Shown here: in pieces, positions 20,847 to 29,154 of the stretch
Layout: each line of letters begins with the position of its first letter
Position numbering within the stretch: the stretch's first letter is position 1
NCBI GenBank assembly: GCA_943372215.1
Contig: CALRXU020000003.1
Span: 1-64,000 of the forward strand
DNA from: UBA6183 sp943372215
GTDB taxonomy: Bacteria; Bacteroidota; Bacteroidia; UKL13-3
Length of the DNA stretch: 64,000 nt
Direction: 5' to 3'
Notes under the pieces: model-generated
Database searches by the model: none
Told to the model about the DNA's origin: nothing
Seen by the model: only the letters and a program-made list of their open reading frames with translations
Made by a program: the position numbers and the translations under genes

Positions 20847-21232
20847 GCGTTAGTTGTTGAGGTTGCTGGCGTAAATAATATGGATGCGCCTGTTGGACAA
20901 CACGCTGATGCTGGTAAAACTCTTTTCAAGCGGTTATCAGATGCACACATGGTGAAATCCCATAGTTTAGCACCAGCACCAACACAGTCTGTAATATAAA
21001 TCTTATTTACAATATAGGGAGCACCAGATAAGGTAACTGTAAAAGTACTTGTTGGACCAACTGGAGTAGTTGAACTTGTTCCGGGCAAACAGGTAACGGG
21101 GTGAGTTTCCTCCGCCAAAAGAAGAAAACCGCAACTGGTGTTGTTTACAATGTCTAAATTATTTTGAGCTGAGACTTGGTTAAATGCGCTTAATCCAATT
21201 AAGCAACAGAAAATGAGTAATGGTTTTTTCAT
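20828..21232 (-). CDS. Small secreted six-cysteine protein, array copy 6 (promoter-proximal)
   Basis: A 134-aa paralogue and the first gene after the array promoter. Signal peptide MKKPLLIFCC...VSA, then QNNLDIVNNTSC. Cysteines: TSCGF, VTCLPG, TDCVG, FTMCASD, ACCPT. The usual CGGG after the fourth cysteine is CASD here. LWDFTMC and TNALITIN are kept. No transmembrane segment, sorting domain or known domain is visible in the mature part. Confidence 0.87.
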   Translation of the reverse strand: MKKPLLIFCCLIGLSAFNQVSAQNNLDIVNNTSCGFLLLAEETHPVTCLPGTSSTTPVGPTSTFTVTLSGAPYIVNKIYITDCVGAGAKLWDFTMCASDNRLKRVLPASACCPTGASILFTPATSTTNALITIN

Positions 21233-21258
21233 AAGTTTAAATAGTTAATTTGTTATAC

Positions 21259-21287
21259 CAAATATACTATTTATTTCTAAAAACCAA
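21259..21287 (-). promoter_or_regulatory. Bacteroidota-type promoter of the small secreted-protein array
   Basis: On the minus strand a TTG (21287-21285) is followed after 18 bases by TATATTTG (21266-21259). This fits the phylum consensus TTG - 17 to 23 nt - TAnnTTTG. The start site would fall near 21252, giving a leader of about 20 nt before the ATG of copy 6. Confidence 0.8.
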
Positions 21288-21368
21288 ATATTTATACTAA
21301 AATATTTTCATTTGTTCTATTTATAACTTATCCAGCACAAGTAAATTGGGGGAAATCAAAAGATGTGG

Positions 21369-21509
21369 TTAACCCTCTTGTTTCAAAACAGGTTTATCGC
21401 AACCACAGTTTCCTGTTTCACAGGCATGGCCGCGAGTGCTTTTATAAATGGAACGGCCAAGATAAAAGGCTGCTCCAATTACCAACACAATAACCAATAT
21501 CAGTTGCAT
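21369..21509 (-). CDS. Small Cys-rich membrane protein, FeoB-associated type (46 aa)
   Basis: A 46-codon frame: MQLILVIVLVIGAAFYLG forms one transmembrane helix, then a basic stretch (RSIYKSTRGH) and a cysteine cluster (ACETGNCGCDKP). This is the layout of the FeoB-associated Cys-rich membrane protein family (PF12669 type), found with ferrous-iron transport in Bacteroidota. No feoB is adjacent: the upstream neighbour, 17 bases away, is the MetH unit. The metal role is inferred from family resemblance only. Confidence 0.7.
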   Translation of the reverse strand: MQLILVIVLVIGAAFYLGRSIYKSTRGHACETGNCGCDKPVLKQEG

Positions 21510-21526
21510 ATTCAATACGCTTTAAA

Positions 21527-22534
21527 TTATGAGTTTGCAGCTACCTGCATCTTGCGTGGTTCATATTTGGCGGCCATTTCAGCAATGGCTTTAATATGGT
21601 CAGGAGTAGTGCCACAACAGCCGCCCAAAATGTTTACCAAACCCTCCTTGCAAAACTCTTCCACTTGTTTGGCCATGGCCGCAGGACTTTCATCATATTG
21701 ACCCATTTCGTTTGGCAAACCCGCATTGGGATAGGCACTTACATAAAAAGGAGCTTTACCAGCCAATACCTGTAAATATGGACGCAAAGCGCTTGCTCCC
21801 AAAGCACAGTTTAAACCCACACTCAGTAACGGGGCATGTTGCATAGAAATTAAAAACGCTTCAGTAGTTTGCCCACTTAATGTTCTGCCTGATGCATCAG
21901 TAATGGTGCCACTTACCATCACCGGATAACTTTTGCCTGTTTCTTCCATATACTCATCAATGGCGTACAATGCAGCTTTGGCGTTCAAGGTATCAAATAT
22001 GGTTTCCACCAATAACAAATCTACCCCTCCTTCAACCAAGCCTTTAACTTGCTCTTTGTAAGCAGCCACCAACTCATCAAAAGTTACTCCCCTGTACCCT
22101 GGGTCGTTTACATCTGGGCTAAGAGAAGCGGTGCGGTTTGTTGGCCCCATGGCACCAGCCACAAAACGTGGTTTATCTGGATTTTTTGCTGTATACTCCA
22201 TAGCCACTTCCTTGGCAATTTTTGCCGACTCGTAGTTTATTTTCCAAACTTCCGCACTGCCCAATTCATAATCAGCCTGCGCAATGGTGGTTCCACTAAA
22301 AGTATTGGTTTCCACAATATCCGCCCCGGCTTCAAAGTATTGCGCGTGTATTCCTTTTATAATATCAGGCCTTGTAAACGACAACAAATCGTTATTGCCT
22401 TTTAAAGGTTTGGGATGATTGGCAAGGCTTGCATCCCTGAAATCCGCCTCTTCCAGTGAATGACGTTGAATCATGGTACCCATGGCACCATCCAGTATTA
22501 AAATACGTTGATTTAATAATGCAGTAATGTTCAT
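21527..22534 (-). CDS. metH: Homocysteine-binding unit of B12-dependent methionine synthase (split MetH)
   Basis: A 335-aa protein equal to the first module of cobalamin-dependent methionine synthase, which holds homocysteine on zinc for methylation. It shows ILDGAMGTMIQ at the start, the zinc cysteine in GLNCALGA and the paired zinc cysteines in GGCCGTTPDHI near the C-terminus. Folate-, cobalamin- and activation domains are absent, so they must be on a second protein, as in other Bacteroidota with split MetH. The ATG at 22534 is preferred over a TTG at 22546, because the TTG lies inside the promoter box. No partner gene is in the window. Confidence 0.9.
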   Translation of the reverse strand: MNITALLNQRILILDGAMGTMIQRHSLEEADFRDASLANHPKPLKGNNDLLSFTRPDIIKGIHAQYFEAGADIVETNTFSGTTIAQADYELGSAEVWKINYESAKIAKEVAMEYTAKNPDKPRFVAGAMGPTNRTASLSPDVNDPGYRGVTFDELVAAYKEQVKGLVEGGVDLLLVETIFDTLNAKAALYAIDEYMEETGKSYPVMVSGTITDASGRTLSGQTTEAFLISMQHAPLLSVGLNCALGASALRPYLQVLAGKAPFYVSAYPNAGLPNEMGQYDESPAAMAKQVEEFCKEGLVNILGGCCGTTPDHIKAIAEMAAKYEPRKMQVAANS

Positions 22535-22543
22535 AACTAAGTA

Positions 22544-22551
22544 CAAAAGTA
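22544..22551 (-). promoter_or_regulatory. -7 promoter box of metH
   Basis: TACTTTTG on the minus strand, an exact TAnnTTTG match that ends 9 bases before the metH ATG. No clear -33 TTG at the usual spacing. It implies a very short or absent leader and decides against the upstream TTG start. Confidence 0.55.
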
Positions 22552-22637
22552 ACGTTTTATTAGGGTTTATGGTATGGATAACAAAACATGATATTTGTTG
22601 GAATTGACAAAAGAATACTAATTATCAATTATTTGGG

Positions 22638-22645
22638 TATATTTG
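22638..22645 (+). promoter_or_regulatory. -7 promoter box of the DEAD-box helicase gene
   Basis: TATATTTG, an exact TAnnTTTG match. It covers the upstream in-frame TTG at 22643, so translation should start later, at the TTG at 22676. No well-spaced -33 TTG is visible. Confidence 0.6.
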
Positions 22646-22675
22646 CGGCTCATTTTAACAAACAAAAATCGTACA

Positions 22676-24574
22676 TTGACAACATTTAACGACCTGGGCT
22701 TAAACGCGTCCGTTTTAAGCGCCATCTCGGAGCTGGGTTTCGAAAATCCTACCCCTATTCAGGAAAAGTCCATTCCTGTTTTTTTAGAAAACAAAAGAGA
22801 CATTCTAGGATTAGCACAAACCGGTACCGGTAAAACAGCCGCATTCGGCTTGCCTTTATTGCAACTTATTGATTTTAATGCCAAACAAACACAGGCTTTA
22901 ATCATTTGTCCTACCCGCGAACTTTGCATGCAAATTACGCGAGATTTAGTAACCTACAGTAAACACATGCAAGGTGTTCGTATCGTATCTGTATACGGTG
23001 GAGCCAGCATTACTGGCCAAATTGAAGAACTACGCAGAGGAGCACACATTATTGTGGCAACTCCTGGCCGTTTAATTGATTTAATGAGCCGCAGGGCTGT
23101 AAACATTAAAACAATTGGTTACGTAGTGCTTGATGAGGCTGACGAAATGCTAAACATGGGTTTCAGGGAAGATATTGAAGGTATTCTTTCAGTAACTCCA
23201 GACGAAAAAAGGGTGTGCCTGTTTAGCGCCACCATGCCCAAAGAAATTCGCAGTATTGCCAACCAATACATGAAGGACCCTGCTGAAATTAGTGTAGGCA
23301 AGGCCAACTCAAGTAATGTAAATATTTCGCATGAGTATGCCGTGGTGCATGCCAAAGATAAGTATGCTGCTTTTAAACGCATTCTTGATTTTAACAGCGA
23401 AAGTTTTTATGGCATTATTTTTTGTACCACCAAACATGAAACGCAAGACATTAGTGATAAACTGATACGCGATGGCTATAACGCAGATTGTTTACATGGC
23501 GATTTAAGCCAAGGACAACGCGAAAAAGTAATGGCACGTTTTCGCCATCATGCCATTAAAATTTTATTGGCTACCGATGTTGCTGCGCGTGGTATTGACG
23601 TAACTGGATTAACACACGTTATCCATTACCATTTACCTGATGATATTGAGAACTACACACACCGCAGCGGACGTACCGCACGTGCAGGAAAATTAGGCAC
23701 TTCAATTGCCTTGTTAAACGTGCGTGAATTTTACCGTTTGCGTGAAATTGAAAAACTAACCAACATCAAATTTGCTCGTGTAATGATTCCTTCTGCTATG
23801 GAGGTTCGTGATAAAAAACTACTGGCATTTATTGATACCATTAACTCAACTGAAATTGAAGAAACCTTTTTTGATGATGTGGTTGAAAAACACCTGAAAC
23901 CATTATTGGAATTAGACAAAGAAGAGTTGATGAAAAAAATGTTATCACTGGAACTTCGCAGGTTTAGTGCTGAGTACATGAACGGCCCTGATTTAAATGT
24001 TCAGGAACGTGGAGCAGCAAACTCAAAAAATGATGGTGGTAACGAAACCTATGGTTCATCTCAAGGAACTCGCTTATTCGTAAGCATAGGCCAAAAAGAT
24101 GGTTTAAACGTTGGCTCTTTAAAAGACTTTGTTTCTGAGGTAACTCAAATACCACATAAAAACATTTACCGTGTTGATGTAAAAGGAGTTTATTCTTTTA
24201 TTAATGTGGATGCTGAAGAAGTAGAAAAAGTAATGAGCACTTTGCATGGCAGCGAATACAAAGGCCGCCCAGTAAGGGTTGAAGTAAGCGGAAACGACAA
24301 TGCCGGAGGTCGCTCAAGAGGCGGCTCTTCAGGATCACGTGGTGGCTACGGTGGTGACCGTGGCGGTTCACGTGGTGGCTACGGTGGTGACCGTGGTGGT
24401 TCACGTGGAGGATATGGAGGCGGTGATCGCAGTGGTTCACGTGGAGGAGATCGTGGTGGATACGGAGGCGGAGATCGCAGAAGAAGCGATGGAGACCGTG
24501 GCGGTTCACGCGGTGGTGATAGCGGAGGAGCGCGCAGGCGTACCGAAGGAAGCGGCAGAAGAAGGGATTTTTAA
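22676..24574 (+). CDS. deaD: DEAD-box ATP-dependent RNA helicase with DbpA-type RNA-binding domain and RGG tail
   Basis: A 632-aa RNA helicase of the DeaD/CsdA type, acting in ribosome assembly and mRNA remodelling. Motifs in order: Q motif (GFENPTPIQ), Walker A (AQTGTGKT), PTREL, TPGRL, DEAD (VLDEADEM), SAT, ARGIDV and HRSGRTARAG. A DbpA-like RNA-binding domain follows (RLFVSIGQKDG to RVEVSG), then about 85 residues of RGG/RGGYGGD repeats ending RRRDF. Start: TTG at 22676 (TTFNDLGL, the usual beginning in this phylum); an in-frame TTG at 22643 lies within the promoter box. The gene converges on the LutB gene. Confidence 0.93.
   Translation: MTTFNDLGLNASVLSAISELGFENPTPIQEKSIPVFLENKRDILGLAQTGTGKTAAFGLPLLQLIDFNAKQTQALIICPTRELCMQITRDLVTYSKHMQGVRIVSVYGGASITGQIEELRRGAHIIVATPGRLIDLMSRRAVNIKTIGYVVLDEADEMLNMGFREDIEGILSVTPDEKRVCLFSATMPKEIRSIANQYMKDPAEISVGKANSSNVNISHEYAVVHAKDKYAAFKRILDFNSESFYGIIFCTTKHETQDISDKLIRDGYNADCLHGDLSQGQREKVMARFRHHAIKILLATDVAARGIDVTGLTHVIHYHLPDDIENYTHRSGRTARAGKLGTSIALLNVREFYRLREIEKLTNIKFARVMIPSAMEVRDKKLLAFIDTINSTEIEETFFDDVVEKHLKPLLELDKEELMKKMLSLELRRFSAEYMNGPDLNVQERGAANSKNDGGNETYGSSQGTRLFVSIGQKDGLNVGSLKDFVSEVTQIPHKNIYRVDVKGVYSFINVDAEEVEKVMSTLHGSEYKGRPVRVEVSGNDNAGGRSRGGSSGSRGGYGGDRGGSRGGYGGDRGGSRGGYGGGDRSGSRGGDRGGYGGGDRRRSDGDRGGSRGGDSGGARRRTEGSGRRRDF
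24300..24555 (+). repeat. Low-complexity DNA encoding the RGG tail
   Basis: Repeats of about 24-36 bases such as ggtggctacggtggtgaccg recur and encode SRGGYGGDRGG units. In eukaryotic and bacterial proteins such Arg-Gly tails bind RNA nonspecifically. The shadow frames here (His-rich on the minus strand) are not genes. Confidence 0.8.
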
Positions 24575-24600
24575 TCTGACTTTAGCTGATAACTAAATGA

Positions 24601-24634
24601 AACAGGCGGCACGGGTAAACCCATGCCGCCTGTT
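24601..24634. terminator. Hairpin between convergent helicase and LutB genes
   Basis: AACAGGCGGCA ... TGCCGCCTGTT, an 11-bp GC-rich stem, with additional ggg/ccc pairing near a small loop. It sits between two convergent genes and could stop transcription from both sides, although neither side has a strong T-run. Confidence 0.6.
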
Positions 24635-24652
24635 GTTGTATTACTCCAAAAA

Positions 24653-26023
24653 TTATTGCCCAAAACGTTCACGCCATTGTTGGTTAAACGATTTATCAGC
24701 CAACTTTGGAAATTCCCTACGTTCGCCCCAGGCTGTTTTAAAAAACGACTTCAACATAAATGATTTGATGGAAACACCCTTGTTCATGTTTTTTCTACTG
24801 AGCATGATTTTTTTCCAACTATACCACATCAGTTTTTCACTGTTCTTAATTAATCCCTGTTGCACAGTATCTTTTCTATTGCGCACCAAGTGGTTGTGTA
24901 AATCAATTTTAACCGGACATACATCTGTGCATTTGCCACATATTGGGCTTGAAAAGCTAAGGTGTTTGTATTCTTCGGCACTCTTTAAATAAGGGGTGGT
25001 AACGGCTCCAATTGGCCCTGTTGCAGCGGTGCCATAAGCATGCCCGCCAATGTTTTGAAAAACCGGACATACATTTGAGCACGCTCCGCATTTAATGCAA
25101 CTTAATGCCTGACGTTGGTCGTGTTGAGCCAATAAATTAGACCGACCATTGTCAATCAATATTACATAAAATTCCTGTGCATTGTCTTTTTCTTCGGGGG
25201 TGTAAGGCCCAACAATGCTGTTGTAAGCCGTGAGCTGTTGCCCCGTGCCGTAAGTGGCCAATAAACTAAAAAACAAATCGGCATCTGCAATGGATGGAAT
25301 TACTTTTTCAATGCCTGCTATTACAATATGTATTTTAGGAAGGGAAAAAGATAACCTGGCATTGCCTTCGTTTTCCGTGATGCCCACCATACCACTATCT
25401 GCTATCAAAAAATTGGCTCCGGTAATACCAACTGTTGCTTTTAAAAATTTGTTCCGCAACTCCGTTCTTACGTCATTAGTAATTTCTTCCGCATCTGCTT
25501 CCAGGATGGTGCCAATTTTTTCATTTAGCAACTGGCTAATTTCCTCCTTAGACTTGTGCATGGCTGGTGTAACGTTATGATACGGAGCCTCACCCGCAGC
25601 ATCAACAATAAACTCTCCCAAATCGGTTTCTGCAACCTCTATTCCTTTGCTGCGCAAATGTTTGGTTAATCCAATTTCTTCAGCAAGGGCGCTTTTTGCC
25701 TTTACCACTAGGGTGGCTTCAACCCGTTTTAAAATGGTTTCAATTTCCTGCAAAGCCGATTTGTCATCATCCGCCCAAAGCACCTTCCCACCCTTTCTAA
25801 TCACGTTTGATTCAAACTCAATCAGGTATTTATCCAGGTTTTCTGTTGCTTTCCATTTGATGTAAGCAGCCCTGTTTCTGGCCAACTCCAGTTGCGAAAA
25901 TTGCTTCTTTGCTTTGCTAAAGGCTTCTTCATACCGATGCACGTTAACCTGCATCCGCTCCCGATGTGAGCGATTGAAAGCCATGGCTTCTGATTGGAGG
26001 AGAAATTCTTCTTGCTTTCGCAT
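24653..26023 (-). CDS. lutB: Lactate-utilisation iron-sulfur protein LutB (LUD domain)
   Basis: A 456-aa cytoplasmic protein. The LUD domain (about residues 70-300, with TGANFLIADSGMVGITENEGN) is followed by two [4Fe-4S] cysteine motifs, CIKCGACSNVCPVF (309-322) and CGKCTDVCPV (362-371), and a C-terminal tail ending in a Trp/Phe-rich stretch. In LutABC this subunit carries electrons from L-lactate oxidation. The partners LutA and LutC are not adjacent here. It follows panC by 23 bases on the same strand, so the two are probably co-transcribed, although the pathways are unrelated. Confidence 0.88.
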   Translation of the reverse strand: MRKQEEFLLQSEAMAFNRSHRERMQVNVHRYEEAFSKAKKQFSQLELARNRAAYIKWKATENLDKYLIEFESNVIRKGGKVLWADDDKSALQEIETILKRVEATLVVKAKSALAEEIGLTKHLRSKGIEVAETDLGEFIVDAAGEAPYHNVTPAMHKSKEEISQLLNEKIGTILEADAEEITNDVRTELRNKFLKATVGITGANFLIADSGMVGITENEGNARLSFSLPKIHIVIAGIEKVIPSIADADLFFSLLATYGTGQQLTAYNSIVGPYTPEEKDNAQEFYVILIDNGRSNLLAQHDQRQALSCIKCGACSNVCPVFQNIGGHAYGTAATGPIGAVTTPYLKSAEEYKHLSFSSPICGKCTDVCPVKIDLHNHLVRNRKDTVQQGLIKNSEKLMWYSWKKIMLSRKNMNKGVSIKSFMLKSFFKTAWGERREFPKLADKSFNQQWRERFGQ

Positions 26024-26046
26024 AGCATCAAAGTAAATAAAAATAA

Positions 26047-26901
26047 TCAGGAATGAGTTAACAGGATATTGTCAATAAGTCTTACCTGTGCACACCAGCA
26101 AGCAATAATTACTGCATATTGCTTGTTATCTTCCAGTATATGAGCCTCTTCCATTGTTTCTACAGCTACCACACTTAAGTATTCCAATTTCAGCAACGGA
26201 TGTTGCAAATGGCGCAATGTGGCTTCGGCTACTGCCTGAACCACCGGCAAACCATTGTTGAGTTGCGTTTCCACTTCCTTTAAACTTAGGTATAAGCTTA
26301 ATGCCACCTCAGCCTCAGCAGGGCTTAAACGCATATTTCTGGAACTCATAGCCAACCCATTTTTTTCTCTTTTGGTAGGCATCATATTAAACTTAACCTG
26401 AGGATAGCTTGTTTTAATCAGCCGTTTAATCACCATGCATTGTTGCAAGTCCTTTTGTCCAAAAAATACTTCATCAGGCGTAATCATGTCCATTAATTTA
26501 CCAACAATGGTAATTACCCCGTCAAAATGTCCAGGGCGTTTTGCACCTTCAAATACATCAGTAATGGTACCATAGCTAAACTGCTCTGCTTTTAACTCCA
26601 ACCCATACATCTGTTCGGAGGTTGGTAAAAAGAGGGCATCGCATCCAGCTTCTATCAGCATCTTTACATCACTCTCAATACTAACTGGGTAATTATCAAG
26701 GTCTGATGCGTTGTTAAACTGAGTTGGGTTAATATAAATACTGCATACTGTGTAGCAGGCATGTTTTTTGCTGGCTTTAACCAATGAAGTATGCCCATTG
26801 TGTAATGCACCCATTGTTGGCACAAAGCCTACACGGTGTCCAGCGGCTTTTACCTGATGAATATGCTGCCTAATTTGTTCAACATCTTTAAAAATAAACA
26901 T
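26047..26901 (-). CDS. panC: Pantothenate synthetase
   Basis: A 284-aa enzyme that joins pantoate and beta-alanine using ATP, the last step to pantothenate in the CoA pathway. Visible family motifs: FVPTMGALHNGH (HIGH-like ATP site), INPTQF, FFGQKDLQQ and SSRN. Length is normal. It is divergent from the GT5-like gene with 114 bases between, an arrangement I associate with Bacteroidota genomes. It probably shares a transcript with lutB downstream. Confidence 0.96.
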   Translation of the reverse strand: MFIFKDVEQIRQHIHQVKAAGHRVGFVPTMGALHNGHTSLVKASKKHACYTVCSIYINPTQFNNASDLDNYPVSIESDVKMLIEAGCDALFLPTSEQMYGLELKAEQFSYGTITDVFEGAKRPGHFDGVITIVGKLMDMITPDEVFFGQKDLQQCMVIKRLIKTSYPQVKFNMMPTKREKNGLAMSSRNMRLSPAEAEVALSLYLSLKEVETQLNNGLPVVQAVAEATLRHLQHPLLKLEYLSVVAVETMEEAHILEDNKQYAVIIACWCAQVRLIDNILLTHS

Positions 26902-26983
26902 TTACAATGTTAATTATGTGTTAGTTAGGTTTTATAACAAAATAAAACGGGCGGTATATTAGTAAATTTCCACAAATTATATA

Positions 26984-26991
26984 TATTTTTG
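26984..26991 (+). promoter_or_regulatory. -7 promoter box of the GT5-like / DUF4270 / aroF cluster
   Basis: TATTTTTG, an exact TAnnTTTG match, 24 bases before the ATG at 27016. The likely start site is near 26998. No clear -33 TTG. Confidence 0.55.
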
Positions 26992-27015
26992 TGAACTTTT
27001 TTAAGCACATCTATT

Positions 27016-27831
27016 ATGGCAAAGAAGAAAATTTTGTTCATTTCGTCAGAAATGAGTCCCTATTTGAAAGTGAGTACAGTTGCCGAGTTAGCCAGACGTT
27101 TACCGCAGGCCATTCAAGAAAAAGACAACGAAATCAGAGTTTTAATGCCAAGGTATGGTTGCATCAATGAAAGACGGAATCGTTTACATGAAGTAGTCAG
27201 GTTATCAGGTATTAACATTACAATTGATGACAATGATAATCCGCTAACCATTAAAGTAGCTTCTCTTCCGGAAGCTAAAATGCAAGTGTACTTTTTGGAT
27301 AATGAAGATTACTTCCATCGCAAGTTTGTTTACACAGATGAGAATAATACCTTTTTTGGAGACAATGATGAACGCACCATTTTCTTTTGCAAAGGCGCTT
27401 TGGAAACTGTAAAAAAACTTGGCTGGCAGCCAGATATTATACATTGCCAAGGTTGGATGACTGGTTTAATTCCTTTGTATTTAAAAACAATTTATAAGGA
27501 CGAAGCGGTATTTAAAAACTCAAAAGTTGTTTTCAGTGTATTTGAAAATCAATTTGACGACAGTTTGGGCAAAGACTTTGCGCGTAAGGCGAGTTTAAAT
27601 TCTATTGACAACAAACAAATGTCCTCTTTGGATTCTTCATGCACTGGTTTGTACATATCAGGCATTACCCATGCTGATGCTGTTGTAAAATGCAGCACAG
27701 ATATTGCACCAGAAGTAGCTAGCTTTTTAAAGAAACAAAAAGATAAAGTAATTCTTGACCATAAAGAAGAGGACGGATACGTTGAAGATTATATTAAGCT
27801 ATATGACAATTTGCTGGAGCGACAAAATTAA
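27016..27831 (+). CDS. Glycogen/starch synthase N-terminal-domain protein (probably non-catalytic)
   Basis: A 271-aa protein that matches only the N-terminal Rossmann half of GT5 glycogen synthases: ILFISSEMSPY at the start, VLMPRYGCINERR, QVYFLDNEDYF and PDIIHCQGWMTGLIPLYL. The C-terminal nucleotide-sugar half is absent, and the ADP-glucose-binding KxGG motif reads KVST here. The stop is clean and the length is one I recall for a conserved Bacteroidota family annotated as glycogen synthase, so it looks like a specialised protein, not a broken gene. A catalytic role is doubtful. It overlaps the next gene by 29 bases. Confidence 0.8.
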   Translation: MAKKKILFISSEMSPYLKVSTVAELARRLPQAIQEKDNEIRVLMPRYGCINERRNRLHEVVRLSGINITIDDNDNPLTIKVASLPEAKMQVYFLDNEDYFHRKFVYTDENNTFFGDNDERTIFFCKGALETVKKLGWQPDIIHCQGWMTGLIPLYLKTIYKDEAVFKNSKVVFSVFENQFDDSLGKDFARKASLNSIDNKQMSSLDSSCTGLYISGITHADAVVKCSTDIAPEVASFLKKQKDKVILDHKEEDGYVEDYIKLYDNLLERQN

Positions 27832-29152
27832 CGCCCGACTAATCGGGATATTCCTTATTGGAACACTCCTGCATATTTCATGTAAAAAAGAAAATAACGA
27901 AATTGGTTCTGAAGTAATTGGCAACCGAAGCGGTTTTGATGTGAGGGTTGACACGTTTGATTTAGTTACTTACAGTTCCAAAGCGGATAGTGTTGATACG
28001 CGCTTCCTGACTTATTATAAACTGGGGCAAATGAATGATCCTGTTTTGGGTACTTCAACAGCCAACCTCATTACCCAGTTTACCATTCCATTTAACCAAT
28101 TTAGCTTAAATGGTGCCACCATTGATTCCGTGGTATTACAGTTGCGTTATGCTGGCCCAGAAGGCATTTATGGGAATGTTGATAGCAAACAAACCTTGCG
28201 GGTTTATGAAATCAATGAAGATTTACCCGTATCGTTAAAGGAATATTTTTACTCCAACCGCAAATACCAACTGCTTTCTTCTGAATTGGGTACTTACGAA
28301 GGTAAATTTAACACCAAAGACAGTGTTTATGTTACGGTGGGGACAGTAAAAATTGGATACGCACCACAATTGCGCATCAAACTCACCAATCGGGCATTCA
28401 TTAATAAATTACAAAACCTTTCATCTTCTGCCCTTGCAAATTCAACCAGCTTTAAAATCGTTTTTAAGGGGTTGTTTATTTCTGCAGAGGCACAGAGTCT
28501 TTTGTCAGGCGATGGTGCGATGACTTATTTTAATTTAAGATCAGATAATCCACAAACAGCCGTTGTATTGTACACTTCAAAAAATGGGGTGAATGAAAAA
28601 TTTGAGTTGCCCATTTCTGGAACAAATGAGGTAAAAACCAATCAGTATTTGTTTGCTAACGCTCCGGCTTTGCAACCTGCCAATGGTGGCGTACACACCA
28701 ATACTTGTTACCTTCAACCTGCAGGAATTAAAACCCGCATTTTGCTTCCTAATTTACTGGCCATAGCCGAGAAACAAAATATTGCTATTCAAAGTGCCCG
28801 TTTAACGGTTACCGTAAAGGACACGGGCGATAGTAAATATGCTGTTCCTACCCGCTTAAATTTATGGGATTCAGATTCATTGGGAGTTAGAAAAACCATA
28901 GCCGACTTTAGCGAGAGTGCTGCTTATTATGGCGGTGGTTATGATAAAACTACTGGAACCTATACGTTTAATATCAATAAACATGTGCAAAACTTATTGT
29001 CTACTTATTACCAGACAAAAGCCAATATCAACTACGGACTGAACTTATTTGTACCTGAAGATTTTCCTATAACGGCTAATCGGGCTATTTTGGATACTGA
29101 TAAAACACAAGGTAAGGTTAAACTTATCCTTACTTACACTGTTATTAAATAA
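27803..29152 (+). CDS. DUF4270 family lipoprotein
   Basis: A 449-aa protein. The ATG at 27803 gives a lipoprotein signal (RLIGIFLIGTLLHISCKK, lipid-attached Cys). Soon after come EIGSEVIGNRSGFDV and then beta-rich sequence with repeated IDSVVLQLRY and ARLTVTVKDTG segments, as in the DUF4270 family of Bacteroidota outer-membrane-linked lipoproteins. The molecular function is unknown. The frame is open further upstream but inside the previous gene. A small inverted repeat (CCCGA-ctaa-TCGGG) at 27833-27846 lies just after the preceding stop. Confidence 0.85.
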   Translation: MTICWSDKINARLIGIFLIGTLLHISCKKENNEIGSEVIGNRSGFDVRVDTFDLVTYSSKADSVDTRFLTYYKLGQMNDPVLGTSTANLITQFTIPFNQFSLNGATIDSVVLQLRYAGPEGIYGNVDSKQTLRVYEINEDLPVSLKEYFYSNRKYQLLSSELGTYEGKFNTKDSVYVTVGTVKIGYAPQLRIKLTNRAFINKLQNLSSSALANSTSFKIVFKGLFISAEAQSLLSGDGAMTYFNLRSDNPQTAVVLYTSKNGVNEKFELPISGTNEVKTNQYLFANAPALQPANGGVHTNTCYLQPAGIKTRILLPNLLAIAEKQNIAIQSARLTVTVKDTGDSKYAVPTRLNLWDSDSLGVRKTIADFSESAAYYGGGYDKTTGTYTFNINKHVQNLLSTYYQTKANINYGLNLFVPEDFPITANRAILDTDKTQGKVKLILTYTVIK

Positions 29153-29154
29153 TC

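Noticed and set aside
22643..22675. TTG start giving a longer DEAD-box helicase
   Set aside because: The codon lies inside the TATATTTG promoter box, and the extra residues do not resemble family N-termini.
24201..24509. His-rich minus-strand frame under the helicase tail
   Set aside because: It is the complement of the RGG-coding repeats; the plus frame has clear helicase and RNA-binding domains.
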